A DNA stretch of 64,000 nt from Kitasatospora purpeofusca (GTDB taxonomy: Bacteria > Actinomycetota > Actinomycetes > Streptomycetales > Streptomycetaceae). The translations under genes and the position numbers were made by a program. Position 1 is the stretch's first letter; each line of letters starts with the position of its first letter. Below are positions 43,478 to 51,374 of this stretch, one piece after another. The notes below the pieces were generated by a model. The model saw only the letters and a list, made by a program, of their open reading frames with translations. It did not search any database and was not told where the DNA came from. The stretch is taken from the NCBI RefSeq assembly GCF_000718025.1, contig NZ_JODS01000001.1, positions 248,001 through 312,000 on the forward strand, read 5' to 3'.

Positions 43478-43538
43478 CGGCCACCCGGCGGGCTCTAGCG
43501 TGGGCGGGTCGCCGCAGGTAGCGAGGCTGGAGCCGCTG

Positions 43539-44051
43539 ATGACCCGCCGTCCGTTCCGTCCCTCCCGTCCGACCCGGAGCGCCCTCGCCGCCGTGATGTC
43601 GGCCTGGCTGCTGCTCGGGGCCGCCGGCTGTTCGAGCAACAGCAGTAGCGGGGGCGGCTCCTCCTCCCCGGCCGTCACCTCCCCGGCCGTCACCTCACCA
43701 GCCGTCACCTCACCGGCCGCCACTTCGCCGGCCGCCTCCTCCTCCGCTGCCTCCTCTTCAGCCTCGCCCTCAGCCTCCTCCGCGCCGGCCGGGGCGGTGA
43801 CCGTGACGATCAAGGACTTCAAGTTCGACCCCGCCACCATCACCGTGGCCCCGGGCACCGCGATCACCGTCACCAACCAGGACTCCGCCGGCCACACCCT
43901 CACAGCCCTCGCACCCAACGCCGGGGCGTTCGACACCGGCCTGCTGGAGCAGGGCAAGTCGGCGACGATCACCGCCCCCACCACCCCCGGCTCGTACCCG
44001 TTCCACTGCGACGTCCACCCGACCATGACGGGCACCCTCGTCGTCCAGTGA
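43539..44051 (+). CDS. Cupredoxin-like lipoprotein
   Basis: 170 aa. Lipobox LLGAAGC, with the lipidated Cys near residue 29, then a 55-residue Ser/Pro/Ala-rich spacer with repeated AVTSP, and a plastocyanin-like domain (IKDFKFDPATITVAPG...). The copper ligands are His in SAGHTLTA and Cys/His/Met in FHCDVHPTMTG, the full type I copper set. It should sit on the outer face of the membrane and carry electrons or bind copper. ATG 43539 follows GGAG. Confidence 0.9.
   Translation: MTRRPFRPSRPTRSALAAVMSAWLLLGAAGCSSNSSSGGGSSSPAVTSPAVTSPAVTSPAATSPAASSSAASSSASPSASSAPAGAVTVTIKDFKFDPATITVAPGTAITVTNQDSAGHTLTALAPNAGAFDTGLLEQGKSATITAPTTPGSYPFHCDVHPTMTGTLVVQ
43668..43727 (+). repeat. Four 15-bp in-frame repeats in the cupredoxin linker
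   Basis: Units CCGGCCGTCACCTCC, CCGGCCGTCACCTCA, CCAGCCGTCACCTCA and CCGGCCGCCACTTCG, starting at 43668, encode the AVTSP pentapeptide linker. Length can vary without frameshift. Confidence 0.85.
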
Positions 44052-44113
44052 CCGTTCGTGTCGGACCCACCGCCTAGCCTCGGGACGGAACCACCCGCAG
44101 GAAAGGCTTGCCC

Positions 44114-44851
44114 ATGATCGTTGACCGGATACGCGTCCACCCCCAGCTCGTCCACGCGGACGACCGCGACGAGTGGCCGTGGACGGTGCCGTGCGTGGGC
44201 GCGCTGCTCGGGGCGGGGGTGGCGCTGCCCGCGCCGGTGACCTTCCTGGTCGGTGAGAACGGCAGCGGCAAGTCGACCCTGGTCGAGGCGGTGGCGGAGG
44301 CGTTCGGGCTGGACTCCTACGGCGGGCGCGGCGGCTCCCGCTACGCCTCGCCGCGCGCGAAGAGCGTGCTCGGCGAGCGCCTCCACCTCGACTACACGCC
44401 GCGCGGGCTCGCCATGGCGTCGGGCCCGCGCGCCAAGCGGCGCGGCTTCTTCCTCCGGGCCGAGACTGCGATGGGGATGATGGAGGAGAAGCAGGGCTGG
44501 CCCGGCTACTGGGAGGAACGGACCGACCTGATGAGCCACGGCGAGGGGTTCCTCACCGTGTTCGAGTCGATGTTCCAGGGGCCCGGGCTGTATGTGCTGG
44601 ACGAGCCGGAGGCAGCGCTGTCCTTCACCTCCAGCCTGCGCCTGGTCGCCCTGCTCGCCGAACTCGGCCGCGGCGGCGCCCAGGTGATCTGCGCGACCCA
44701 CTCCCCGATCCTGGCCTCCGTGCCGGGCGCGGCGGTCCTGGAGGTCGGCGAGCACGGGATCCAGCCGACCCGGTGGCAGGACCTCGCGATCGTCGACCAC
44801 TGGCGCCGCTACCTGGAACGGCCGGAGGCCTACCTCCGGCACCTGCTCTGA
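44114..44851 (+). CDS. AAA/ABC-type ATPase of the RecF/SMC-like small class
   Basis: 245 aa. Walker A is VGENGSGKSTLVEAVA (about 46-60), Walker B is YVLDEPEAALS, and the H-loop is ATHSPILAS. A stand-alone soluble ATPase without a transporter partner; homologues are annotated as AAA family ATP-binding proteins with unknown role. ATG 44114 is chosen (AGGAAAGG nine bases ahead) over TTG 44108. TAGCCT near 44073 is a probable -10. Convergent with the aldo/keto reductase gene. Confidence 0.82.
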   Translation: MIVDRIRVHPQLVHADDRDEWPWTVPCVGALLGAGVALPAPVTFLVGENGSGKSTLVEAVAEAFGLDSYGGRGGSRYASPRAKSVLGERLHLDYTPRGLAMASGPRAKRRGFFLRAETAMGMMEEKQGWPGYWEERTDLMSHGEGFLTVFESMFQGPGLYVLDEPEAALSFTSSLRLVALLAELGRGGAQVICATHSPILASVPGAAVLEVGEHGIQPTRWQDLAIVDHWRRYLERPEAYLRHLL

Positions 44852-44888
44852 GCCGTGCCGCCGCGGAACGGTCGCGCCGCACACCCGG

Positions 44889-45743
44889 TCAGGCGCGCAG
44901 CTCGGCCAGGTCTTCGGCGCCGAGCACGAGAGCGCCCGCCGCGAGGTTCTCCTCCAGGTGGTCGAGCGACCCGGTGCCCGGAATCGCCAGCACCGACGGC
45001 GATTCCGCCAGCAGCGCGCCGAGCGCCACCTGCGACGCGGTCGCGCCCACGCGGGCGGCGACCCGGCCGAGCCGTTCGAGGTCGAGCGGGACCAGGCTCC
45101 CGCCGAGCGGGAAGTACGGCACGTACGCGATACCCGCCGCCTCGCAGGTGGCCAGCAGCCCCGCACCGTTCTCGAACGAGTTGTTCTGCACCGCCGCGAC
45201 GGGCGCGACCGCCCGCGCCTCGGCGAGCTGGGCGGCGTCGACGTTGCTCACCCCCAGGTGCCGGACCAGCCCCTCCTCGCGGAGTTCGGCGAGCGCCGCG
45301 AACCGGTCCGCGACAGACTCGGTGTCCGGCCCGGTCAGCCCGCCCACCCGCAGGTAGACCAGGTCCAGCCGGTCCAGCCCGAGGGCCCGCAGGTCCGCCT
45401 CCACCAGGCCGCGCAGTTCGCCCGGCCCCGCCTTCCCGGTCGGCACGCCGTCCGGACCGGGCAGCGGACCGACCTTGGTGGCGATCACCAGGTCGTCGCG
45501 GTACGGGGTCAGCGCCCTGCGGATCAGCTCGTTCGCGCGCACCGCTCCGCGGTTGTAGAAGCCGGCCGTGTCGATGTGGTTCACCCCGAGCTCGACGGCG
45601 CGCCGGAGCACCGCGACGCCGGTCTCCGGATCCCGGGGCGGGCCGTCGAAGGTGCCGGCGGCGAGGCGCATCGCGCCGAAGCCGAGCCGGTTGACAGGGA
45701 GGTCGCCGCCGAGGAGGAATGTCGTGTTCGTCGTGGTCGTCAT
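44889..45743 (-). CDS. Aldo/keto reductase family protein with replaced catalytic His
   Basis: 284 aa TIM-barrel NADPH oxidoreductase. Opens with VNRLGFGAMRLA, then Asp and Tyr of the tetrad in HIDTAGFYNRG and Lys in VIATKVG. At the fourth position the family normally has His (LxLxHxP); this protein reads DLVYLRVGGL, with Arg. The C-terminal NADP phosphate site is SVLAIPGTGSLDHLEEN. Members with the LRVGG variant exist in actinomycetes, so it may be an active subfamily. Divergent from a LuxR-like regulator gene by 67 bases. Confidence 0.85.
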   Translation of the reverse strand: MTTTTNTTFLLGGDLPVNRLGFGAMRLAAGTFDGPPRDPETGVAVLRRAVELGVNHIDTAGFYNRGAVRANELIRRALTPYRDDLVIATKVGPLPGPDGVPTGKAGPGELRGLVEADLRALGLDRLDLVYLRVGGLTGPDTESVADRFAALAELREEGLVRHLGVSNVDAAQLAEARAVAPVAAVQNNSFENGAGLLATCEAAGIAYVPYFPLGGSLVPLDLERLGRVAARVGATASQVALGALLAESPSVLAIPGTGSLDHLEENLAAGALVLGAEDLAELRA

Positions 45744-45810
45744 GCGTCCCATGCTGTCCGCCGCCGCGAACCCCGGCGAGACCGTGGCCAGTTGCTGCCA
45801 GACTGGACGG

Positions 45811-46479
45811 ATGAGCAACGAGCAGGTGTTCTCGGTCCACGGCGACGCGGAACTGGCCGCCCGCGCCGGCCATCTCTTCGAGTCCGCGCGGACCGAGTTC
45901 CTGTGCGCGGCCAGGGACCTCCGCACCTGGTCCCGGCCGGAGGCGAGGGCCGCGGTCCAGGCCCGGATGCGGGACGCCGCCGCGCCCGGCTTCACCGCCC
46001 GCAAGCTCCTCAGCCCGGTCGCCCTCGCCGACGAGGAGGCCCGCGTCCACCTGCGGCTGGTGCAGGGAGCGGGCACCCTGGTCCGGATCAGCGGCTCACC
46101 GCTGCCGCACGAGACCATCCTCATCGACCGGCGGGTGATGATCCTGGCGGGCCGGGAGAACCCCGCCGGCCGCGAGTACACCGTGACCACCTCGCAGGCC
46201 CTGATCGACGGCGTGCACGCGCTCTTCCAGGCCGCCTGGGACAGCGCCGTCGACCTCGACGTCTACCTGTCGGGCGACGTCCCGCACCTCGACGCGGACG
46301 GCCGCACGATCCTCCGCTCCCTCGCCTCCGGGCTCACCGACGAGGTGGCGGCCCGGCGGCTCGGCGTCTCGCTGCGCACCTACCGGCGGCGGGTGGCCGA
46401 GCTGATGGAACGACTCGAAGCGGGCTCCCGCTTCCAGGCCGGCCTGCGCGCGGGAGAGTTGGGGCTGCGCGGGACGTAA
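45811..46479 (+). CDS. LuxR-type helix-turn-helix regulator with TrmB-like N-domain
   Basis: 222 aa. The N-terminal part (AARAGHLFESARTEFLCAARDLRTW; then VRISGSPLPHETILIDRRVMILAG) resembles the phospholipase-D-like sensor region seen in TrmB-like/LuxR hybrid regulators of streptomycetes. The C-terminus has an HTH (SLASGLTDEVAARRLGVSLR). No receiver domain. CAGACT at 45799-45804 lies 6 bases before the ATG, so it may be translated leaderless. Probably controls the divergent aldo/keto reductase. Confidence 0.8.
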   Translation: MSNEQVFSVHGDAELAARAGHLFESARTEFLCAARDLRTWSRPEARAAVQARMRDAAAPGFTARKLLSPVALADEEARVHLRLVQGAGTLVRISGSPLPHETILIDRRVMILAGRENPAGREYTVTTSQALIDGVHALFQAAWDSAVDLDVYLSGDVPHLDADGRTILRSLASGLTDEVAARRLGVSLRTYRRRVAELMERLEAGSRFQAGLRAGELGLRGT

Positions 46480-46483
46480 CGGC

Positions 46484-46518
46484 CGCGCCGCCGCCCCCTG
46501 AGCCTGGGCGGCGGCGCG
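46484..46518. terminator. Bidirectional hairpin terminator
   Basis: Perfect 13-bp arms CGCGCCGCCGCCC and GGGCGGCGGCGCG with a 9-base loop, between the convergent regulator and secreted-protein genes. Confidence 0.8.
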
Positions 46519-46530
46519 CTGTTCACGGCA

Positions 46531-46869
46531 TCACGGGGTGTAGCTGACCCAGCCCTGCTTGGGGGTGGTGTTCGGCGGGCAGTACACGCGGACGTTCTGG
46601 AAGGTGGTGTACGGGCCGGCGGTCCGGGTGGAGTTGTCGGAGCAGCTGATGTTCACCCACCACTTGGTGGTGCCGGTGGCCGAGCAGGAGACGTTGTAGT
46701 ACCACTGGGTGCCGTCCTGGCCGAACGACCCGGTGCTGCAGTTGATGCTGGCGAGCCGGATCGGCGAGCTGCTCTGCGCACTGGCGGCCGGCGCCGTGAC
46801 GACCGCGGCCGCGGCGACGCCGGCCAGCAGACAGCCGGCCAGGCTGATCCTCTTGGTGTTCCTGCGCAC
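46531..46869 (-). CDS. Small secreted Cys-containing protein
   Basis: 112 aa from GTG 46869 after GAGGACGGAACC. Signal peptide with RRNTKRISLAGCLLAGVAAAA and cleavage near TAPAASAQS. The mature part (about 80 aa) has four cysteines (INCSTGS, VSCSATG, ISCSDNS, VYCPPNTT), probably two disulfides, and is rich in Ser/Thr/Trp. The open frame extends upstream to 46995, but that part has no signal features. Role unknown. Confidence 0.75.
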   Translation of the reverse strand: MRRNTKRISLAGCLLAGVAAAAVVTAPAASAQSSSPIRLASINCSTGSFGQDGTQWYYNVSCSATGTTKWWVNISCSDNSTRTAGPYTTFQNVRVYCPPNTTPKQGWVSYTP

Positions 46870-47106
46870 GATGGTTCCGTCCTCGTTGTCGGTGGTGGCA
46901 ATTCCTGCCGCGGCGAATATAGGGAGGGAGTGTGAAGTTCCGCATATGACATAGGAATTGTCGCCAGGCTCGCCGTACGCTGCTGGTTCGTCCACCCGAC
47001 CTGGGACGCCCGGCGCGTCCCGCGTCTGACGAGTCGCCCGTTTCGCGGAAGCCGTGCACCAACCACCGGCCCATCGGCCGGAATCCGCCGTTCCCCGACT
47101 GTCGGC

Positions 47107-47523
47107 CTACGGCGCGACCTCCACCCAGACGATCTTCCCCACACCGTCACGCGGGCAGCAACCCCAGCGCTGCGCCAGCAGCTTGACCAGCACCAGGCCG
47201 CGCCCGGACTCGTCCTCCCCGGACGCCGCCCTGAGCACCGGGCCGCGCTCACCGCGCGCGTCGTGCACCTCGATCCGGAGACGCCACCGGTCGACGTCGA
47301 GCACGAGATGGACGCGGCGCCCCATCGGCGCGCCGTGCAGGACGGCGTTGGTCACGAGCTCGCTGACGAGCAACTGGCCTGCGTCGGCGAACCGTTCACC
47401 CCCGGGCGCATCGGCGAGCAGCTTGTCGAGCAGCCGGCGGGCCTCGCCGGGCGAGCGCCGGCTGCGCGGCAGCCAGGCCGAGAGGGAGGTGGAGGGAGAG
47501 GGGGAGGAGTTGCAGGAGGACAT
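47107..47523 (-). CDS. Anti-sigma-factor-like histidine-kinase-type ATPase
   Basis: 138 aa HATPase_c domain of the RsbW/SpoIIAB class. N-box LLVSELVTNAVLHG, then LRIEVHDARG (G1) and DESGRGLVLVKLLA (G2). Start ATG 47523 follows GGAAGG; a Ser-rich N-terminus precedes the domain. In streptomycetes such small ATPases are encoded beside XRE-DUF397 pairs at the whiJ, bldB-like and abaA loci, and this arrangement is reproduced here in divergent orientation. Confidence 0.88.
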   Translation of the reverse strand: MSSCNSSPSPSTSLSAWLPRSRRSPGEARRLLDKLLADAPGGERFADAGQLLVSELVTNAVLHGAPMGRRVHLVLDVDRWRLRIEVHDARGERGPVLRAASGEDESGRGLVLVKLLAQRWGCCPRDGVGKIVWVEVAP

Positions 47524-47639
47524 GGCGGATTCACCTTCCGCGTACAGGGAGTTGAGGCATGGGAATGCCCGGCAACCGACCACTTGATCACTCAGAAGAT
47601 CCGGGCGGTCACGTCATGTAGTGTGCACCGTGCAGCTGA

Positions 47640-47671
47640 TTGCGCGCAAGCGCATCTCATCTGCAATTGCA
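47640..47671. promoter_or_regulatory. Two perfect 10-bp palindromes between ATPase and XRE genes
   Basis: TTGCGCGCAA (47640-47649) and TGCAATTGCA (47662-47671) are each perfect and lie 22 bases apart, 78-109 bases upstream of the XRE start in a lower-GC stretch. Candidate binding sites for the XRE regulator. Confidence 0.55.
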
Positions 47672-47748
47672 GCTTCTGCCATCATGGTTGAGGCTCGAAG
47701 AGGGGTGGCAGACTATGCAAGGACCCGAACAGGCAGGGAGTGTGACGC

Positions 47749-48603
47749 GTGAGCAGTCCGACCGTGCTGCGACGTAGGCTTGGCAGTGAGCTCGGCAAGT
47801 TGCGTTCGTCTCGCGACTTGAGCGCCAAGGACGTGGCCGCAGCCCTCGGCTGGTCGGCCTCCAAGTTGAGTCGCATCGAGAGTGGCCTCGTGTCACTACA
47901 AGAGCGCGACGCAGCGAAGCTGTTGGCGCACTACGGGATCAGTTCACCCCAAGAGGTGAAACAGTTCCTCAGTCTCACCCGACAGAGCCGTCAGCAAGGT
48001 TGGTGGCATGCCTACGGCGATGCCCTGCCGGACTGGTTTCGGGCGTACGTCGGCTTCGAATCGGATGCCACGAAGATCGTCACATACCAGTGCGAGCTCG
48101 TCCCGGGGCTGCTTCAGACCGAGACCTACGCAAGGCACGTCATCCGTGCCATGAATCCCACGGAGTCCACGACCGAGGTCGAGCGCCGGGTGGCTCTACG
48201 AATGGACCGCCAACAGATCCTCGACCGACCGGATCCACCCCAGTTCTGGGCCATCATCGGCGAGGCGGTCATACGGCGCCCAGTCGGCAACGGGACGGCG
48301 ATGGCCGAACAGTTGAACCATCTCGCGGCCATGGCCGACGAACGGCCCAACATCACCGTCCAGATCCTTCCGTTCTCGGCAGGTGCACACGCGGCCATGG
48401 GCTCCTCATTCTCAGTCCTTTCGTTCAGCGACATCCCTGGCAGCGTGGCCTACTCCGAGGCAACGACAAGCAGCACCTACGCGGAACGGCCGTCCGAGGT
48501 CGCACGGCACCAGGACGTGTTCCTTCGCCTCATGGCCTCATCGGTGCAACCCGAGAAATCCATCACGTGGTTGAGGAAAGTCGCAGAGGAGTACGACGAA
48601 TGA
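47749..48603 (+). CDS. XRE-type HTH regulator with DUF5753 domain (WhiJ-like)
   Basis: 284 aa. HTH at about 15-70 (SAKDVAAALGWSASKLSRIE), then DUF5753 (EEVKQF region onwards; VTYQCELVPGLLQTETYAR, ITVQILPFSAGAHAAMGSSF). GTG 47749 after GGGAG. Codon use is visibly less GC-biased than in the flanking genes, which is common for this family and may reflect transfer. It overlaps a DUF397 gene by ATGA. Known homologues such as WhiJ influence development; partners are DUF397 proteins. Confidence 0.92.
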   Translation: MSSPTVLRRRLGSELGKLRSSRDLSAKDVAAALGWSASKLSRIESGLVSLQERDAAKLLAHYGISSPQEVKQFLSLTRQSRQQGWWHAYGDALPDWFRAYVGFESDATKIVTYQCELVPGLLQTETYARHVIRAMNPTESTTEVERRVALRMDRQQILDRPDPPQFWAIIGEAVIRRPVGNGTAMAEQLNHLAAMADERPNITVQILPFSAGAHAAMGSSFSVLSFSDIPGSVAYSEATTSSTYAERPSEVARHQDVFLRLMASSVQPEKSITWLRKVAEEYDE

Positions 48604-48791
48604 AGCAATGGCGCAAGAGCAGCTACAGCAACGGCCAGGGCGACTGCATCGAAGTCGCCGACAGGCTGTCGGACATAGTTCCCGTCCGTGACAGCAAGGA
48701 CCCTCACGGACCCACTCTGGCCTTCAGCACCACTGCTTGGACGTCCTTCCTCGCCGCCATCCGCGCCGGTGAACTCCCCGACAAATCGTGA
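48600..48791 (+). CDS. DUF397 small protein, copy 1
   Basis: 63 aa. Motifs QWRKSSYSNGQGDCIEV, VPVRDSKDPHGPTLAF and WTSFLAAIRAGEL are the entire DUF397 family signature. ATG overlaps the regulator stop (ATGA). DUF397 proteins are thought to modulate their paired XRE regulator. Confidence 0.92.
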   Translation: MKQWRKSSYSNGQGDCIEVADRLSDIVPVRDSKDPHGPTLAFSTTAWTSFLAAIRAGELPDKS

Positions 48792-48858
48792 CCGCTCAGC
48801 AGCTCCTGCGACCACCGCAGGAGCCGCCGACACCATGAGCCACTGGAGGGAAACCGAC

Positions 48859-49062
48859 ATGCACGCAATCGCAACCTGGCGCAAGAGCAGCTACAGCGGC
48901 AGTGAAGGTGGCAACTGCATCGAAGTCGACGACGAATGCACCGGCGTCGTCCCCATTCGGGACAGCAAAAATCCCGAGGGCCCCACGCTCAGATTCACCG
49001 CCACCGCGTGGGTTTCCTTCCTCTCGGCCATCCACGCCGGCGAGTTCCCCGTTCAATCGTGA
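48859..49062 (+). CDS. DUF397 small protein, copy 2
   Basis: 67 aa with the same order of motifs (TWRKSSYSGSEGGNCIEV, VPIRDSKNPEGPTLRF, WVSFLSAIHAGEF). ATG 48859 is chosen over 48835 because GGAGGG lies 8 bases before it. A 67-base gap separates it from copy 1; that gap and the one before copy 3 share a near-identical CTCCTGYGACC...GCAGGAGCCGCCGACA stretch split by one insertion, evidence of tandem duplication with leader. Confidence 0.88.
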   Translation: MHAIATWRKSSYSGSEGGNCIEVDDECTGVVPIRDSKNPEGPTLRFTATAWVSFLSAIHAGEFPVQS

Positions 49063-49128
49063 TTACCCGGCGGCTCCTGTGACCTTCACAGGAGCCGCCG
49101 ACACGACGAGTCGCAGGAGGCAAGCAAA

Positions 49129-49326
49129 ATGCGCCCCATCGCAACTTGGCGTAAGAGCACCTAGAGCATCCACGACGGCGACTGCATCGAGGCCGCCGAC
49201 AGCCCGACGGACATGGTCCCCGTCCGTGACAGCAAGGATCCCGACGGACCCGCCCTCACCTTCACAGCCACCGCGTGGGCCTCCTTCCTCACCGCACTCC
49301 GCGCCGGCGAGCTGCACCCCGGCTGA
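49129..49326 (+). pseudogene. DUF397 copy 3 interrupted by an in-frame stop
   Basis: Preceded by AGGAGG and starting ATG 49129 (MRPIATWRKST), it hits TAG at 49162-49164 where paralogues have TAC (Tyr of KSSYS). Past that stop the frame continues intact for 53 codons (CIEAADSPTDMVPVRDSKDP...WASFLTALRAGEL) to TGA 49324. A full-length product is therefore not expected, yet all other positions remain well conserved, so the mutation looks recent. Confidence 0.85.
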
Positions 49327-49331
49327 CACGG

Positions 49332-49376
49332 AAAACGCCCTCCCCGGAGATTGAGGCGCCGGGGAGGGCGTTTTTT
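49332..49376 (+). terminator. Classical intrinsic terminator after the DUF397 array
   Basis: Perfect 16-bp arms (AAAACGCCCTCCCCGG at 49332-49347; complement at 49359-49374), 11-base loop, and a T6 run at 49371-49376. The most canonical terminator in the window. Confidence 0.92.
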
Positions 49377-49433
49377 CATTTCCTTACCGGGAGAACTCTC
49401 CGATCAGGAGGCGGAAATCGCCCCGATCGGGAA

Positions 49434-49892
49434 TCAGTTCCACTTCTGGTAGTTGCCGCCGTTGCCGCCGATGGCGTAGACGTCGCCGTTCACGTTGCTG
49501 TCCAGGTAGCGGCCGGTGGCGACGTTCCGGTAGAAGGCGCCGTTGCCGCCCCAGCTCTTGACCCACTTCTGGTAGTTGCCGCCGTTGCAGCCCAGCGTGT
49601 AGACCTTGCCGTCACCATTGCTGTCGAGGCAGCGGCCGGTGGCCAGGTTCTTGAAGGTGTAGGTCTCGTTGCCCTCGTCGTTGGCCCACCAGACCTGGTA
49701 GGAGCCGCCGTTGGCGCCGAGGGTGTAGACGTTGCCGTTGCCGTTGCTGTCCAGGACGCGGCTGGTGGCGAGGTTGGTCAGGGTGACGTAGCCGGAGGCG
49801 GCGCTCGCCGATCCGGTGGACAGGAACGTCAGGCCGCCGGCCAGGACGGCCGTCGAGGCAGCAAGGGCAGCGGTGCGCTTGACGAGCTTCAT
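49434..49892 (-). CDS. Secreted single-domain ricin-type lectin
   Basis: 152 aa. Signal peptide (MKLVKRTAALAASTAVLAGG, cleavage near STGSASAA), followed by three beta-trefoil repeats, each with a LDSNxNGxVYxLGxNGGxYQxW pattern ending in QVW, QKW and QKW. The only cysteines are in the middle repeat (RCLDS, LGCNGG). The whole mature protein is one lectin, unlike the array at 12.5-15.3 kb. GGGAGGAAA precedes the ATG, immediately below a strong leader hairpin. Confidence 0.85.
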   Translation of the reverse strand: MKLVKRTAALAASTAVLAGGLTFLSTGSASAASGYVTLTNLATSRVLDSNGNGNVYTLGANGGSYQVWWANDEGNETYTFKNLATGRCLDSNGDGKVYTLGCNGGNYQKWVKSWGGNGAFYRNVATGRYLDSNVNGDVYAIGGNGGNYQKWN

Positions 49893-50288
49893 CGCATTTC
49901 CTCCCGATGTCGACCGGTCCGTCTGACCGGTCGACGTCGAACTTATCCGCAGAATCCCTTGGTTGGACCTCCGGATCTCCGGACATGTCCAGCTTCGGCC
50001 ACCTGGAATTGGGTGATCCGGATTTCTCGGGCCAGAACGGAACAATGCCCGCCGGTACATCGGCGGATATGGCCGGACATTCTCCCGATCAGTGCTGGAC
50101 AGACCGCGCCGATGCGGGGATGTCATGGCAAGGCCAACACAAAGCGGATAGACCACACATACCCGACTATTCAGCACTCGAAGTCTTCGACCACGAACTT
50201 GGCCGGATCCGGCAGAACCGGGCGTTGTCCGACCCGCCGCGTACCGTTCAACGACCACGGCAAACCCGCACGTCACCAGGAGGCAACC
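49893..50288. other. 396-bp divergent intergenic region
   Basis: Between the lectin and HEAT-like genes. No gene convincing. Contains the lectin leader hairpin (49906-49938), a perfect GGACATGTCC palindrome (49981-49990) and a related GGCCGGACATTCTCC at about 50081. GC content drops locally. Confidence 0.55.
49906..49938 (-). promoter_or_regulatory. Leader hairpin directly upstream of lectin ribosome site
   Basis: Arms GTCGACCGGTC (49909-49919) and GACCGGTCGAC (49925-49935), extended to 14 bp with one mismatch, around a 5-base loop. In the minus-strand mRNA the stem ends just before GGGAGGAAA, the lectin ribosome site. Confidence 0.7.
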
Positions 50289-51374
50289 GTGCCCACGGCC
50301 GCCGAGATGATCGACCAGGACACCGTCGCCGCGCTCGCCCGCTGCCTCGCCCGCACCGGGCACGGCACCACCACGGAGGCCCTCGACCGCTGCGGTGCGG
50401 CCCTGGACCCGCTCGGCTTCCGCGAACGCGTCGTGGCGATCCGCGATGCCGTGCTCGCCGATCTCCCGGCCGCCTACCCGGAGTTCGAGCGGGTGCTGCA
50501 GGACGCGCTGCGGGACGAGGAGTTCACCGGGTGGATGACCTTCCCGGTCGGTGAGGCCGTCGCCGTGCGCGGCCTGGACGCGTTCGAGCCCGCACTCGCG
50601 CTGCTCGCCGCGCTCACGCCCCGGCACACCTCCGAGAGCGCCGTCCGCCCGTTCCTCCGGGCCGACCAGGCCCGCGCGCTCGCCGTTGTCGCCCGGTGGA
50701 CCGACCACCCGGACCCGCACGTCCGGCGGCTGGTGAGCGAGGGCACCCGGCCGCGCCTGCCCTGGGCTCCCCAACTGCCCGCGCTGATCGCCGATCCGAG
50801 GCCCGCGCTGCCACTGCTCGACGCGCTGTACCGGGACGAGTCCGACTACGTGCGCCGCTCGGTCGCCAACCACCTCAACGACATCAGCCGCGACCACCCC
50901 GACCTCGCCGTCGAGGCCGCCGGCCGCTGGCTCGCCGATCCGGCGCCGACCACGCCGCAACTGGTCCGGCACGGTCTGCGCACCCTGATCAAGGCGGGCC
51001 ACCCGGAGGCGCTCACCCTGTTCGGTCACCGCCCGGACGTCCAAGTGACCGTCGAGGGCCCGCAGGTACTGACCCCGGACCTCCGGCTCGGCGAGGACCT
51101 GGTGTTCGAGTACGCGGTGACCAACACCCACGACGAGAGCACCAGCGTGGTGATCGACTACGTCGTGCACCACGTGAAGGCCAACGGGGGCCGGACTCCC
51201 AAGGTCTTCAAGCTGACCACCCGTTCACTGGCGCCCGGCGAGACCCTGCGGGCGACCCGGCGGCACGCCGTGAAGCCGATCAGCACCCGGCGCTACCACC
51301 CCGGCGTGCACCTGCTGGAACTCCAGGTCAACGGCCGCCGCCACGGCGAGGGTTCGTTCACCCTGCACCTGTGA
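50289..51374 (+). CDS. HEAT-repeat DNA-alkylation-repair-like (AlkD family) protein
   Basis: 361 aa from GTG 50289 after AGGAGG. Repeated helical pairs such as DHPDPHVRRLVSEGTRPRLP and DESDYVRRSVANHLNDISRD (VRRSVANHLND is typical of the AlkD/HEAT-like family) in residues 1-260. A beta-rich C-terminal domain (VFEYAVTNTHDESTSVVIDY ... YHPGVHLLELQVNG) of about 90 residues is appended and is less often seen in AlkD-type proteins. Base-excision activity is possible but not proven. Overlaps the convergent kinase gene by 17 bases. Confidence 0.82.
   Translation: MPTAAEMIDQDTVAALARCLARTGHGTTTEALDRCGAALDPLGFRERVVAIRDAVLADLPAAYPEFERVLQDALRDEEFTGWMTFPVGEAVAVRGLDAFEPALALLAALTPRHTSESAVRPFLRADQARALAVVARWTDHPDPHVRRLVSEGTRPRLPWAPQLPALIADPRPALPLLDALYRDESDYVRRSVANHLNDISRDHPDLAVEAAGRWLADPAPTTPQLVRHGLRTLIKAGHPEALTLFGHRPDVQVTVEGPQVLTPDLRLGEDLVFEYAVTNTHDESTSVVIDYVVHHVKANGGRTPKVFKLTTRSLAPGETLRATRRHAVKPISTRRYHPGVHLLELQVNGRRHGEGSFTLHL

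Noticed and set aside
49162..49164. TAG in DUF397 copy 3 as a recoded amino acid
   Set aside because: No sign of UAG recoding in this group; the two functional paralogues have Tyr (TAC) there, so a nonsense mutation is simpler.
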